Shown here in pieces: positions 8,414 to 17,358 of a stretch of DNA of 41,589 bases. The stretch comes from Acetobacter estunensis (GTDB lineage: Bacteria; Pseudomonadota; Alphaproteobacteria; Acetobacterales; Acetobacteraceae), in assembly GCF_011516945.1 (NCBI RefSeq), contig NZ_WOTH01000025.1, positions 1 through 41,589 of the forward strand, written 5' to 3'. Position numbers and translations under genes: made by a program. Numbering within the stretch: the stretch's first letter is position 1; the number at the start of each line of letters is the position of its first letter. The notes under the pieces are model-generated. The model did not search any database. It saw only the letters and a program-made list of their open reading frames with translations, and had not been told where the DNA came from.

Positions 8414-11400
8414 GCGCCACAGCGCCCCGCTATGCGGAGTTGCAGGTCACGACCTATTTCTCCTTCCTGCGTGGCGCGTCGTCGCCCGGCGAGCTGTTCG
8501 GACAGGCGAAGGCGCTCGGGATCACCGCTCTTGGCGCCACGGACCGCAACACGCTCGCTGGCATCGTTCAGGCGCATCTGGCGGCGAAGGAATTCGGGGT
8601 GCGCCTGGTCGTCGGCTGTCGGCTCGATCTGGAGGACGCGCCGCCGGTCCTGGTGTATCCAATCGACCGGGCCGCCTATGGCCGGCTCTGCCGCCTGCTT
8701 TCCCTCGGCAAGGCCCGCGCGGGAAAGGGCAAATGCAGCCTGCTCTGGCGTGATCTCGTGGAGTGGGGCGAAGGGCTGATTGCCGTACTGGTGCCTGATG
8801 TCGCGGATGACGAGTGTGCCGCGCATCTACGGCGGTTGCGGGACGCTTTCGGCGATCGGGCCTATATGGCGCTGACCCTGCGCCGCCGCCCCAACGACCA
8901 GATGCGGCTGTACGAACTGACTAATCTCGCACACAGCCAGCGCGTCCGGACTGTTGTTACCAACGACGTGCTGTTTCACACCCATGACCGGCGCATTCTG
9001 CAGGATGTCGTGACCTGCGTGCGGCACAACACCACCATCGAGCACGCCGGCTTCGCGCGGGAGCGTCATGCCGACCGCTATCTCAAGCCGCCGGAAGAAA
9101 TGGCACGCCTGTTCGGCCGCTATCCGGAGGCGATCGATCGAACGATGGAGATCGTGGAGCGTTGCCGGTTTTCTCTCGACGATCTGGCCTATCAGTATCC
9201 CGACGAAATCGAAATCCCCGGCCAGACCCCGCAACAGGCGCTGGAAGCGCTGACCTGGCAGGGTGCGCGGGAGACATATGGCGCAGACGTGCCTCCGGAT
9301 GTGGCAAAGATCCTTCGCCACGAACTCGCTCTGATCGGGCGCATGGATTACGCGCCCTATTTCCTGACGGTCCATTCCATCGTTCGCGAAGCCCGACGGC
9401 GCGATATCCTCTGTCAGGGGCGGGGCTCGGCTGCCAACAGCGCGGTGTGTTTCGTGCTCGGCATTACCGCCATCGATCCCTTGCGCACCACACTGCTGTT
9501 CGAGCGCTTTATTTCCGAAGAACGGGCTGAGCCACCTGATATCGACGTTGATTTCGAACATGCGCGCCGTGAGGAGATCATCCAGTGGGTCTACGACCAT
9601 TACGGACGCGATCGTGCCGCGCTGACCGCCGTGGTGATCCGTTACCGCGCCAAGGGCGCGCTGCGCGACGTCGGCAAGGTGATGGGTCTGCCAGAAGATG
9701 TCATTGCACTATTGAGCAAGCAGATCTGGGGCTGGTCACGCAATGTCGATGCGGAGAAATTCGCCGAGACGGGAATTGACCTCTCCGACCGGCGTATCCG
9801 CCTGACGTTGGATCTGGCGCGCTGCCTGATCGGCGTGCCCCGCCATCTCTCTCAGCATCCCGGAGGCTTCGTGCTGACACACGACCGGCTCGACGAACTG
9901 GTGCCGATCGAACCGGCTGCGATGGACGACCGTCAGATCATCGAGTGGGACAAGGACGATATCGACGCGCTGAAATTCATGAAGGTCGATGTCCTGGCCC
10001 TTGGCATGCTGACCTGCACGAAGAAGGGCCTCGACCTGCTGGCCGCGCATAAAGGGCAGCATTTCACGCTGCAGACGATCCCGGCCGAGGATCCCCGCAC
10101 CTATGCCATGATCCGCAAGGCCGATACGATTGGCGTGTTCCAGATCGAATCCCGCGCCCAGATGTCGATGTTGCCGAGGCTGAAACCCCGGACCTACTAT
10201 GATCTGGTAATCGAAGTGGCCATCGTCCGTCCCGGCCCCATACAAGGCGATATGGTCCATCCCTATCTCCGCCGGAGGGAAGGGCTGGAAGATCCGGATT
10301 ATCCGACACCCGAACTGGAAGAGGTGCTGAAACGCACACTCGGCGTACCGCTCTTCCAGGAGCAGGTGATGCAGGTCGCGATGGTCTGCGCGGATTTCAC
10401 CGCCGCCGAAGCGGACGGATTGCGCCGGGCGATGGCGACCTTCAAGAACACCGGCACGGTGTCGCACTTCCAGACCCGTCTGCTCGAGGGCATGACCCGC
10501 AAGGGTTCCCCCGAGGAGTTCGCCCAACGCATCTACCAGCAGCTCGAAGGGTTCGGCTCCTATGGCTTCCCGGAAAGTCACGCAGCCAGTTTCGCGATCC
10601 TCGCCTACACGTCGTCCTGGCTGAAATGCCACCATCCCGACGTTTTCCTGGCATCCTTGCTCAATTCCCAGCCCATGGGCTTCTATGCTCCGGCCCAACT
10701 GGTGCGCGACGCGCGTGATCATGGCGTTGCAATCCGACCGGTCTGTATCAACGCCTCGCGCTGGGACAGCACCCTGGAAGGTACGGAAGACGACAAGGGC
10801 CGCTTCCCGGTGCGGCTGGGTATGAGCCTGGTCAAGGGACTGGCCAACGCGCATGTGGCGGCGATCGTCGCCGCCCGCCAGCGGCGGCACTTCGCCTCGA
10901 TCGACGATCTGTGGCGCCGGGCCGGCGTGCCGCAGGAGGCGCTGGTGCGCCTGGCCGAGGCCGATGCGTTCCGGGAGGCGTTCGGGTTGGCGCGGCGGGA
11001 GGCGCTGTGGGCGATCAAAGGCCTGCACGACGCACCCCTGCCGCTGTTCGCAGCGGCCAACGAGCCGCGGGAGGCCCACGAGTCCGTCATGGTGCTCGCA
11101 CCGATGACCGACGGTGCAGAGGTCGTGGGTGACTACAACCATATCGGGCTCAGTTTGCGCGCCCATCCCGTGTCATTCCTGCGTGAGGATTTGCGGCAGC
11201 GGAAGATCGTGCCTTGTGGGGTCGCCATGGCGTCGCGTGACGGAAAGCGTGTTGAAGCGGCCGGGCTTGTGCTGGTCCGCCAGCGGCCGGGATCGGGCGA
11301 GGGGGTATGCTTCATCACGCTGGAGGATGAAACCGGCATCGCCAATCTCGTCGTCTGGCCGGATATTTTCGAGAAATACCGGTCCATCATCCTCTCCGCG

Positions 11401-11577
11401 AGCATGATCGCAGCGAAAGGACGCATCCAGCGGGAGGGTGACGTGGTGCATCTGGTGACGCTGGAACTGACGGACCTTTCGGGGCTGCTGCGGCACGTAG
11501 GGGAGCGGGGTGGAAAGGATGATCACGCGAGGCACGATCTCGCCCCACTCAATTTCAGATCGCGGAATTTCCATTGA
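8410..11577 (+). CDS. dnaE2: Error-prone DNA polymerase III alpha subunit DnaE2
   Basis: A 1055-residue C-family polymerase, the expected size for DnaE2 (about 1030-1090) and shorter than replicative DnaE. It opens with a PHP domain ([23 protein letters not shown]), has the palm with [17 protein letters not shown] carrying the catalytic aspartates at about residues 377-383, then [13 protein letters not shown] and [10 protein letters not shown], and ends in an OB fold and the typical SR-x-FH tail (RSRNFH). It extends mismatched or lesion-blocked primers in SOS mutagenesis with ImuA and ImuB. It is the last gene of the cassette, and no clear terminator follows. Confidence 0.95.
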   Translation: MSATAPRYAELQVTTYFSFLRGASSPGELFGQAKALGITALGATDRNTLAGIVQAHLAAKEFGVRLVVGCRLDLEDAPPVLVYPIDRAAYGRLCRLLSLGKARAGKGKCSLLWRDLVEWGEGLIAVLVPDVADDECAAHLRRLRDAFGDRAYMALTLRRRPNDQMRLYELTNLAHSQRVRTVVTNDVLFHTHDRRILQDVVTCVRHNTTIEHAGFARERHADRYLKPPEEMARLFGRYPEAIDRTMEIVERCRFSLDDLAYQYPDEIEIPGQTPQQALEALTWQGARETYGADVPPDVAKILRHELALIGRMDYAPYFLTVHSIVREARRRDILCQGRGSAANSAVCFVLGITAIDPLRTTLLFERFISEERAEPPDIDVDFEHARREEIIQWVYDHYGRDRAALTAVVIRYRAKGALRDVGKVMGLPEDVIALLSKQIWGWSRNVDAEKFAETGIDLSDRRIRLTLDLARCLIGVPRHLSQHPGGFVLTHDRLDELVPIEPAAMDDRQIIEWDKDDIDALKFMKVDVLALGMLTCTKKGLDLLAAHKGQHFTLQTIPAEDPRTYAMIRKADTIGVFQIESRAQMSMLPRLKPRTYYDLVIEVAIVRPGPIQGDMVHPYLRRREGLEDPDYPTPELEEVLKRTLGVPLFQEQVMQVAMVCADFTAAEADGLRRAMATFKNTGTVSHFQTRLLEGMTRKGSPEEFAQRIYQQLEGFGSYGFPESHAASFAILAYTSSWLKCHHPDVFLASLLNSQPMGFYAPAQLVRDARDHGVAIRPVCINASRWDSTLEGTEDDKGRFPVRLGMSLVKGLANAHVAAIVAARQRRHFASIDDLWRRAGVPQEALVRLAEADAFREAFGLARREALWAIKGLHDAPLPLFAAANEPREAHESVMVLAPMTDGAEVVGDYNHIGLSLRAHPVSFLREDLRQRKIVPCGVAMASRDGKRVEAAGLVLVRQRPGSGEGVCFITLEDETGIANLVVWPDIFEKYRSIILSASMIAAKGRIQREGDVVHLVTLELTDLSGLLRHVGERGGKDDHARHDLAPLNFRSRNFH

Positions 11578-11946
11578 TTTCTTTCAATTGGCTTTTCTTG
11601 ATGCCCGGATTTGGGTAGATTCCGCATCGGCGTGTGGAAACGCTTTTTTGCACTGGGCGGCCTCCTATGTCGGGTGGCCTGCCAAATAGAACACCCGGAC
11701 CTATGGTCCTGTGGTGAACGGCCTCGGCTGCTCACCGCTGGGAAATAGGCAGGAGGTGAATACGCCCAGCGCAAAACACCTTTCCAACCGCCCGACGCCA
11801 GGGAGGGGCGCGGGGAAGTGCGGGCAGTCAGTAGTGTACGAACCGGTCAATCAGAGCGTCGTTTAAGGTTTTCGTTTTGACTTAAAACTGCAAACGCTGA
11901 AGATGCGCCACCTCGCACAGGCGGTGGAGCAAAGGAACGACCGGTC
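11578..11946. other. 369-base gap between dnaE2 and the GST gene
   Basis: No convincing coding frame is present. An 83-residue minus-strand frame (11523-11774) lacks any family signal and overlaps the end of dnaE2. The main content is the set of nested hairpins listed separately at 11697-11820. No promoter with both hexamers could be assigned to the GST gene. Confidence 0.5.
11697..11820 (+). ncRNA. Putative structured RNA (tandem hairpins), possible group II intron fragment
   Basis: Four hairpins follow each other with almost no spacing. P1 is GGACC/GGTCC (11697-11701, 11705-11709). P2 is GGTGA/TCACC (11713-11717, 11732-11736), closed inside by CGGC-CTCG-GCTG. P3 is GCTGGG/CCCAGC (11737-11742, 11765-11770). 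P4 is a CAC...GTG outer stem (11777-11820) enclosing CGCCC/GGGCG (11789-11793, 11806-11810). Such density is unusual for a plain spacer, though GC-rich DNA gives short stems by chance. Segments such as GGGAAATAGGCAGGAGGTGAA remind me of the 5' domain of bacterial group II introns, but no reverse transcriptase or domain V is present here, so this would be a remnant. Strand is assumed from neighbouring genes. Low to moderate confidence. Confidence 0.35.
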
Positions 11947-12546
11947 ATGACATTACCGATACTCTATAACTGTCCACCTTCCGGAAACTGTTACAAGGTC
12001 CGGCTGTTCGCAGCATTGGTTGGCATCGAACTCGAGATACGAGACGTCGACCTCGCCGCCGGAGCGCAAAAAACAGCAGAATTCACAGCACTCAATCCGT
12101 GGCAGCAGGTGCCCGTGTTCCAGGACGGCGAAACCGTCATCTGGGATTCTCAGGCTATCCTCGTCTATCTGGCGGAAACCTATGGCAAGCATGACTGGCT
12201 TCCGTCCGATTCTGTCGGACGCGCCAAAGTGACCCAGTGGCTCTCAGTCGCCGTGAATGAGATCCAGCATGGTCCCGCAGACGCACGACTGGTCAAGCTG
12301 TTCGGCTATCCGCTTCGGTATGATGATGCGGCCAAAGCGAGTGAACGGACCCTGAAGATCATCGACGTTTATCTTTCGGAGCACACATGGTTGGCGGCAG
12401 AGCATCCAACCATAGCCGACTGCGCGGCCTATCCCTACCTGGCGCTCGCGCCACAGGGCGAAATTTCACTGGAGTCCTACCCATCATTACGTCGCTGGAT
12501 CAGCGATGTCGAAGCATTGCCTGGCTACATACCGGTCGATCAGTAA
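11947..12546 (+). CDS. Glutathione S-transferase family protein
   Basis: A 199-residue protein with a thioredoxin-like N-terminal domain and a helical C-terminal domain. Visible features are the N-terminal PPSGNCYKVR, where Ser or Cys would touch glutathione, the cis-proline segment WQQVPVF, and the DSQAILVYLAE motif that binds the gamma-glutamyl group. The C-terminal half contains the N-capping box pattern TIADCAAYPY. Enzymes of this class conjugate glutathione to electrophiles or reduce peroxides in the cytosol, and the substrate is unknown. The gene stands alone between the mutagenesis cassette and the ParB-like gene. It may be accessory cargo for stress survival. Confidence 0.88.
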   Translation: MTLPILYNCPPSGNCYKVRLFAALVGIELEIRDVDLAAGAQKTAEFTALNPWQQVPVFQDGETVIWDSQAILVYLAETYGKHDWLPSDSVGRAKVTQWLSVAVNEIQHGPADARLVKLFGYPLRYDDAAKASERTLKIIDVYLSEHTWLAAEHPTIADCAAYPYLALAPQGEISLESYPSLRRWISDVEALPGYIPVDQ

Positions 12547-12650
12547 GCAGATATATCGACCGGCGAAAGTAATTTTCCCTGCTTCTGGTCACCATGGCTC
12601 CGGCTTTTTCGGTGGGGGAGCACGGAGAGAAAGAGTGAAGTTGGAAATTT

Positions 12651-12698
12651 CATGACAGGTTGAAAGGAGGGGAGAGAGTCTCCGCTCCGCCCGTCATG
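12651..12698 (+). promoter_or_regulatory. Long leader hairpin just upstream of the ParB-like gene
   Basis: Outer arms CATGACAGG (12651-12659) and CCCGTCATG (12690-12698) pair with one mismatch. Inner arms GGAG and GGAGA (12666-12669, 12671-12675) pair with TCTCC and CTCC (12679-12683, 12685-12688) around a three-base GAG loop. The purine-rich AAAGGAGG that could serve as a ribosome site is buried in the stem, while the GGAG actually placed for the ATG at 12710 sits at the stem base. It may act in translational control or be a protein-binding site. Confidence 0.5.
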
Positions 12699-12709
12699 GA
12701 GTTTTCGCC

Positions 12710-14797
12710 ATGGCTACCGCCATCCAGAAAATCAGCCTGAGTTCGTCACGGGATATTCCCTTCAATAAGCTTGTTCTGTCACAGTCCAACGTCCGGCGTG
12801 TGAAGTCAGGGCTCTCGATTGAGGAACTGGCCCGCGACATTGAACGCCGCGGCCTGCTACAGAGCCTGAACGTCCGTCCCGTCCTCGACGACGAAGGCAT
12901 CGAAACCGGTCTGTTCGAGGTTCCCGCAGGCGGCCGCCGTTTCCGGGCACTCGAACTGCTAGTCAAACAGAAGAAACTCAACAAGACGGCGCCGGTGCCC
13001 TGCGTCGTGCGCGAGGCCGGTTCAGCCATTCTCGCCGAGGATGACTCTCTCGCCGAAAACGTCCAGCGCGTGGCCCTCCATCCGCTGGACCAGTTCCGGG
13101 CGTTCCGCGGCATGCTGGAAAAAGGCATGTCCGAAGAGGAAATCGCAGCCGCGTTCTTCGTTCCGGTCTCCGTCGTCAAACAGCGTCTTCGTCTGATGAC
13201 GGTCTCTGAAAACCTGCTTGAGGTTTATGAGCAGGACGGCATGCGGCTGGAACAGCTGATGGCCTTTTCCATCAGCGACGATACCGCCCGCCAAGAGCAG
13301 GTCTGGGGGATCATTGCCCAGAGCCATAACCGCGAGCCCTACGTCATTCGCCGCATGCTGACCGAGAAGACCGTGCGCGCGTCGGACGCGCGTGCCCGCT
13401 TCGTCGGGCTCGATGCCTATGTCGCGGCCGGTGGTCACGTGATGCGTGACCTGTTCGAAGCCGATGATGGTGGCTGGCTTCAGGATCCGGCCATTCTCGA
13501 CCGGCTGGTTATGGAGAAACTGCATGCGGCAGCCGAACAGGTCCGGGCCGAAGGCTGGAAATGGGTTGAAACCGACCTGTCGTTCCCATGGGGGCATACA
13601 CGTCATCTTGCCGAGATTGACAGTAAGGCGGTTCCACTCTCGGAAGAAGAGACAGCACGCCTTGAGGCGCTCCGCAGCGAGCAGGAGGCGATTGAGGCGG
13701 AATATGCTCAGGCGGATGAACTGCCCGATGAGGTGGATAGCCGTCTCGGTGAGATCGAACAGGCGATCGAGGTCCTCGAAACTCGTCCTGCGATCTTCGA
13801 CCCTGGCGACGTGGTTCGCGCAGGGGCTTTCGTCAGCCTCGATAGCGACGGCACCCTCCTGATCGAACGCGGTTTTGCCCATCCGGAAGATATGGAAGAT
13901 GAAAGCCCATCGGACACGCACACTTCTGCGCAGGCCGAGGAAGCCAGCGCAGCGCATGACGAAAACGATTATCCCGCAGTCGACGGGGCAGGGGAAACCG
14001 AAGGGTCTGATGATCCCGAGGATGAAGAAGATGTCCGCCGCCCCATCCCGGACCGGTTGCTCTCCGAACTGACGGCATGGCGCACGCTCGCCCTTCGTGA
14101 CGCGCTGGCCAACAATCCTCATGTGGCGCTGACCGAGTTTCTCCATACACTCTGCCTGAACCTGTTTCGCGATGACCGCTCGGGCTTCTGCCTCGAAGCC
14201 GGTGTTCGTTCCGTCGGCCTGCCGATGCAGTCCGCGGATCTGGCGACCAGCATGCCGGCGCAAGACGTCCGCGCACGACATGAGGGATGGAAGCAGGATC
14301 TGCCGCAGGATGAGGACGCATTGTGGGTATGGCTGGATCGTCTGGATGAAACCAGCCGTCTGGCGCTGCTGGCGCATTGTCTGTCATTCGGGGTTAACGC
14401 CCTGTTCGAGAAGACAAACCCGCATGCGGCGGTCTCGCCGCGAACCATTGAGCGGCGTCTGGCCCGAAGCGACCGGCTGGCCTCAGCCCTGCGGCTAGAT
14501 CCGGTGGAAGCAGGATGGCAGCCGACGGTCGAAAATTACCTGGGACGCGTCACCAAACCGCATATTCTCGACGCGGTAAGTGAAGCGCGGGGCGAGCAGG
14601 CGGCAGAGATGATCGCCCATCTCAAGAAGGCCGACATGGCCCGCGAGGCCGAACGGCTGCTCGAAGGGGCAGGCTGGTTGCCCGATGCATTACGGGCGGG
14701 CGCTCCTCAAACAGGAGATTCCGTCACTGAAGACGATAACGGAACAGGTGACGTCACGTTACCGACTTTCCTGAGCGAGGAGATCGCTGCGGAGTAA
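12710..14797 (+). CDS. ParB/RepB/Spo0J-domain protein of a mobile element
   Basis: A 695-residue protein. Residues 15-140 form a ParB N-terminal nuclease/CTPase-like domain: SQSNVRRVKSGLSIEELARD, a GGRRFRALE box at about 75-83, and LAENVQRVALHPLDQFRAF at about 114-132. An HTH region follows (SEEEIAAAFFVPVSVVKQRLRL). The rest is a long acidic region rich in Glu/Asp (about 395-445) and a C-terminal domain of unknown role. Chromosomal ParB is about 300 residues; this enlarged type occurs on alphaproteobacterial plasmids and integrative elements. No parA gene is in the window, so classical partition is not shown, and it may regulate transcription or maintain the element. A strong terminator follows at once. 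Confidence 0.85.
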   Translation: MATAIQKISLSSSRDIPFNKLVLSQSNVRRVKSGLSIEELARDIERRGLLQSLNVRPVLDDEGIETGLFEVPAGGRRFRALELLVKQKKLNKTAPVPCVVREAGSAILAEDDSLAENVQRVALHPLDQFRAFRGMLEKGMSEEEIAAAFFVPVSVVKQRLRLMTVSENLLEVYEQDGMRLEQLMAFSISDDTARQEQVWGIIAQSHNREPYVIRRMLTEKTVRASDARARFVGLDAYVAAGGHVMRDLFEADDGGWLQDPAILDRLVMEKLHAAAEQVRAEGWKWVETDLSFPWGHTRHLAEIDSKAVPLSEEETARLEALRSEQEAIEAEYAQADELPDEVDSRLGEIEQAIEVLETRPAIFDPGDVVRAGAFVSLDSDGTLLIERGFAHPEDMEDESPSDTHTSAQAEEASAAHDENDYPAVDGAGETEGSDDPEDEEDVRRPIPDRLLSELTAWRTLALRDALANNPHVALTEFLHTLCLNLFRDDRSGFCLEAGVRSVGLPMQSADLATSMPAQDVRARHEGWKQDLPQDEDALWVWLDRLDETSRLALLAHCLSFGVNALFEKTNPHAAVSPRTIERRLARSDRLASALRLDPVEAGWQPTVENYLGRVTKPHILDAVSEARGEQAAEMIAHLKKADMAREAERLLEGAGWLPDALRAGAPQTGDSVTEDDNGTGDVTLPTFLSEEIAAE

Positions 14798-14820
14798 ATC
14801 ATCGAGGTTTCTTGCACGAA

Positions 14821-14853
14821 TGCGACTTCCGTAGTCCGGAAGTCGCATTTTTT
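14821..14853 (+). terminator. Rho-independent terminator after the ParB-like gene
   Basis: A perfect 11-base stem, TGCGACTTCCG (14821-14831) with CGGAAGTCGCA (14837-14847), has a five-base loop and is followed by six T residues. It lies 24 bases after the ParB-like stop. The downstream gene is convergent (LysR, minus strand), and read in reverse the stem lacks as good a T-run, so it mainly serves the + strand. Confidence 0.9.
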
Positions 14854-14873
14854 ATTGGTTCGTGTTTTCCCGA

Positions 14874-15791
14874 TCAAGGTCTGGATACAGTTTCACGATC
14901 CACAAATTTTTCGAGGGTGCGATTCATCCGCTCAGCAAGCCACGTGCAGAATGCCCGTTTTCGGTCATCCTGTGCGATGTTGGCCGACGACAGGCAGACA
15001 TAGCGCGTTCCGTCGCGCGCAAACCGCCGCGGCGCGACGAGGAGCCCTGCCTCGATATCCCCGGCCGCCATGAAGACTGATACGAGCGCCGCACCTTGTC
15101 CGGCCTGCGCGGCCTGAAGCGCCAGGTAAAAATGCTCGAACGTGAGTTTGGGAGCACGTGTGCGTTTTAAACCCGAAAGACTTAACCATTGTTTCCACGC
15201 GTCGGGACGCGTCATCGTGTGCAGCTGAGCACTCCTGAACAAAGAGTCCGCCTTTCCATCCGCGACCAACATGGGGGTGACCACGGGCCCGGTCGCCTCG
15301 TCGCAGAGCGGATAAATGTGCAGGTCCCGATCGACCCGAAAATCTTCCCGGCGAATAGCAAGATCGATCCGGTCTTTCTCGAAATCGATCGGTCCCCCGG
15401 CGGCAAAGACCTTCACATCCAGACCGGTATCGCGCTTCAGGTCGCCAAGTGCCGGTATCAGCATTTTCAGACACAGCGTTGGTTCACATGAGATCGACAA
15501 CGGCGGAATAATGCCATCGCGATGAAAGTCCTCCAGTGCCTGTGCAAGATCCTGAAAGACGTCATGAAGCTTTGCCGCAAGTGCACGGCCACGGTCGTTC
15601 AGAACGTTGGCACGCGCACGACGTATGAACAGCTCTTCGCCCAGTTCATCTTCGAGTTGTCTGATCTGCCGGCTGACGGCTCCGTGGGTGACGTGCAGTT
15701 CGTCTGCGGCCGCTTGCAGCGTTTCATGCCGGGCTGCGGCCTCGAAAGAGCGAAGTGCGTTGAGCGACGGAAGGCGGACAGGAATACGCAT
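14874..15791 (-). CDS. LysR-family transcriptional regulator
   Basis: A 305-residue LysR-type regulator: N-terminal winged HTH (LPSLNALRSFEAAARHETLQAAADELHVTHGAVSRQIRQLEDELG, residues 8-52), a linker helix, then a periplasmic-binding-like effector domain (about 92-295). The opening resembles GcvA-like regulators. It is divergent from the dioxygenase-LysE-ThrH operon that begins 50 bases away, the standard layout for a LysR protein controlling the neighbouring operon in response to a small molecule, here plausibly an amino acid or its hydroxylated form. The ATG at 15791 is the natural start, giving a complete HTH. Confidence 0.92.
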   Translation of the reverse strand: MRIPVRLPSLNALRSFEAAARHETLQAAADELHVTHGAVSRQIRQLEDELGEELFIRRARANVLNDRGRALAAKLHDVFQDLAQALEDFHRDGIIPPLSISCEPTLCLKMLIPALGDLKRDTGLDVKVFAAGGPIDFEKDRIDLAIRREDFRVDRDLHIYPLCDEATGPVVTPMLVADGKADSLFRSAQLHTMTRPDAWKQWLSLSGLKRTRAPKLTFEHFYLALQAAQAGQGAALVSVFMAAGDIEAGLLVAPRRFARDGTRYVCLSSANIAQDDRKRAFCTWLAERMNRTLEKFVDRETVSRP

Positions 15792-15841
15792 GCTTTATTC
15801 ATCTCCGCGTTGCGACCGGGACATGTGAGATTACCTCACGA

Positions 15842-16735
15842 ATGAGCGTCAGAACAAATCGATTTTTTGCCCTGCCACAGCATGTCATTTGCAGAATTTT
15901 CGCGAGTGCGGCACTGGCAGAAACTGTTGTGGACACAATCATGTCGTTACCAATATTCGCCGATAGTTCCGATGGCCATCGCACAATCGAACACTCCTTG
16001 CAGGCTGCTCAGAATGCAATCACGTCACAAAGCTATTTCATGTCGGACCGACAGATACTGAGAAACGTTTTTCAATCTTCTTCGGGATGCAGCACTGTTC
16101 GTCTCAATGACTTCTGTGATTCCTGGAACGATATGCCAGTCGATACCTATATGGGGGATCGCGGTGTTTATCGCCGACGTCGACATGCCGCATATCATGT
16201 CTCGAACGATCACAGAATTAAGAGACTGCCGCACCGACCACATTATCAAACGGTCAGCTACAACCATCTCAATGGCGGGGTAGAGCGTCATTTCGAGCCG
16301 ATCCCTGACACGATCGCCGACGGGGTCGTGCTCAATACTCTTCTTCAGTTTGCTTCGGCGGTCTTTTCCGGTGTCGATCCCGTGGCATCCTGGTTTGTCG
16401 AAGTCCACCAGTTCCGCATCGAAGCGATCGAACACGGCGGGAAACCGACCCCGGAGGGGGCTCATCGCGATGGGGTCTCCTATGTGCTGATGGTGCTGAT
16501 TGATCGTCAGAATGTCACAGGCGGGGAGACGACCATCTACTCCCTCGCGGGCGTTCCCCTGACGGATTTCACGCTCCAGGAACGTTTCGATATCGCGCTC
16601 GTGGACGACGAAAAGGTCGTTCATGGCGTCAGTCCGGTGTTTCCGAAAGACGGAAACCAGTTGGCATATCGCGACGTGCTCGTCATCACGTTCCGGGCGG
16701 AACGAAACTCTGTCGTAGAGGAGGCATGTCCATGA
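15842..16735 (+). CDS. 2OG-Fe(II) dioxygenase, IDO-like free amino-acid hydroxylase
   Basis: The C-terminal two thirds match the 2OG-Fe dioxygenase family (PF10014-type) that includes the L-isoleucine 4-hydroxylase IDO: WNDMPVDTYMGDRGVYRRRRHA, then the iron-binding HxD in EGAHRDGVSYV, GGETTIYS, the distal histidine in KVVHGVSP, and a C-terminal arginine in VLVITFRAE for 2-oxoglutarate. It would hydroxylate a free amino acid using O2 and 2-oxoglutarate. The first roughly 35 residues look unlike the family and neither start has a good ribosome site, so ATG 15941 or 16037 may be the true start, leaving a larger regulatory spacer to lysR. Its stop overlaps the exporter start as ATGA. Confidence 0.8.
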   Translation: MSVRTNRFFALPQHVICRIFASAALAETVVDTIMSLPIFADSSDGHRTIEHSLQAAQNAITSQSYFMSDRQILRNVFQSSSGCSTVRLNDFCDSWNDMPVDTYMGDRGVYRRRRHAAYHVSNDHRIKRLPHRPHYQTVSYNHLNGGVERHFEPIPDTIADGVVLNTLLQFASAVFSGVDPVASWFVEVHQFRIEAIEHGGKPTPEGAHRDGVSYVLMVLIDRQNVTGGETTIYSLAGVPLTDFTLQERFDIALVDDEKVVHGVSPVFPKDGNQLAYRDVLVITFRAERNSVVEEACP

Positions 16736-17358
16736 ACCAGCTCGCTCTCGTCTTCGGTGTGACCATGCTGGCTGTGATAAGTCCGGGCGCGGATTTCGCC
16801 ATGGTGTCGCGCAACAGTTATCTTTATGGCCGACAGGCAGGCATTCTCTCGGCCCTGGGCATAGCGGCATCATGCTGGACCCACGTTTTTTACGCCGTCT
16901 TTCTCCTCTCATCAATGCAGGTGATCCTGCCTGATCTGCTTCTCTATGTTCGTTACGCCGGAGCCGCTTACCTGCTGTATGTGGGTATCAGGACCATTTT
17001 GTCCGGGTCTGCGATCGAGGAGGCCGAGGAGCGTGTCTCATTGGTGACCCCTTCGCGCTCCTTTCTCGACGGTTTCCTCACCAATGCACTCAACCCGAAG
17101 ACCGCCGTCTTCGTCATCAGCCTCTACACGCAGGTCATCGGACCTGCGTCACCGCTCAGCTACGCGCTGATGTGTGGCATGATGATTTCGCTTTGTCATC
17201 TGGCCTGGTTCGTCGCTGTCTCCTATGTGCTGTCACAGAGTGCGACCCGCCGCTGGATACTTGCCCGGGCCGGAATGTTCAATCGTGTGATTGGTGTGTT
17301 TCTCGTCTGCATTGGTCTCGCTCTTGGCTTCTTCGATCATGGGGGGGCGCACTCATGA
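16732..17358 (+). CDS. LysE/RhtB-family amino-acid exporter
   Basis: A membrane protein of 208 residues with about six hydrophobic segments and the family signature near the N-terminus (AVISPGADFAMVSRNSYLYGRQAGILSALGIA). LysE/RhtB proteins export amino acids such as lysine, threonine or homoserine. Start set at ATG 16732, which overlaps the hydroxylase stop (ATGA) and lies seven bases after AGAGGAGG; the ATG two codons upstream at 16726 is too close to that site. The stop overlaps the next gene's start as well. The context suggests export of the hydroxylated amino acid or of its precursor. Confidence 0.9.
   Translation: MNQLALVFGVTMLAVISPGADFAMVSRNSYLYGRQAGILSALGIAASCWTHVFYAVFLLSSMQVILPDLLLYVRYAGAAYLLYVGIRTILSGSAIEEAEERVSLVTPSRSFLDGFLTNALNPKTAVFVISLYTQVIGPASPLSYALMCGMMISLCHLAWFVAVSYVLSQSATRRWILARAGMFNRVIGVFLVCIGLALGFFDHGGAHS

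Noticed and set aside
9736..11166. 476-residue minus-strand frame opposite dnaE2
   Set aside because: Mirror of dnaE2 in GC-rich DNA; no start site with a ribosome-binding sequence and no motif.
11523..11774. 83-residue minus-strand frame in the dnaE2-GST gap
   Set aside because: Overlaps the end of dnaE2 and the hairpin array; no motif or ribosome site.
13022..14377. 451-residue minus-strand frame opposite the ParB-like gene
   Set aside because: Shadow frame; the ParB-like protein on the + strand has clear domains.
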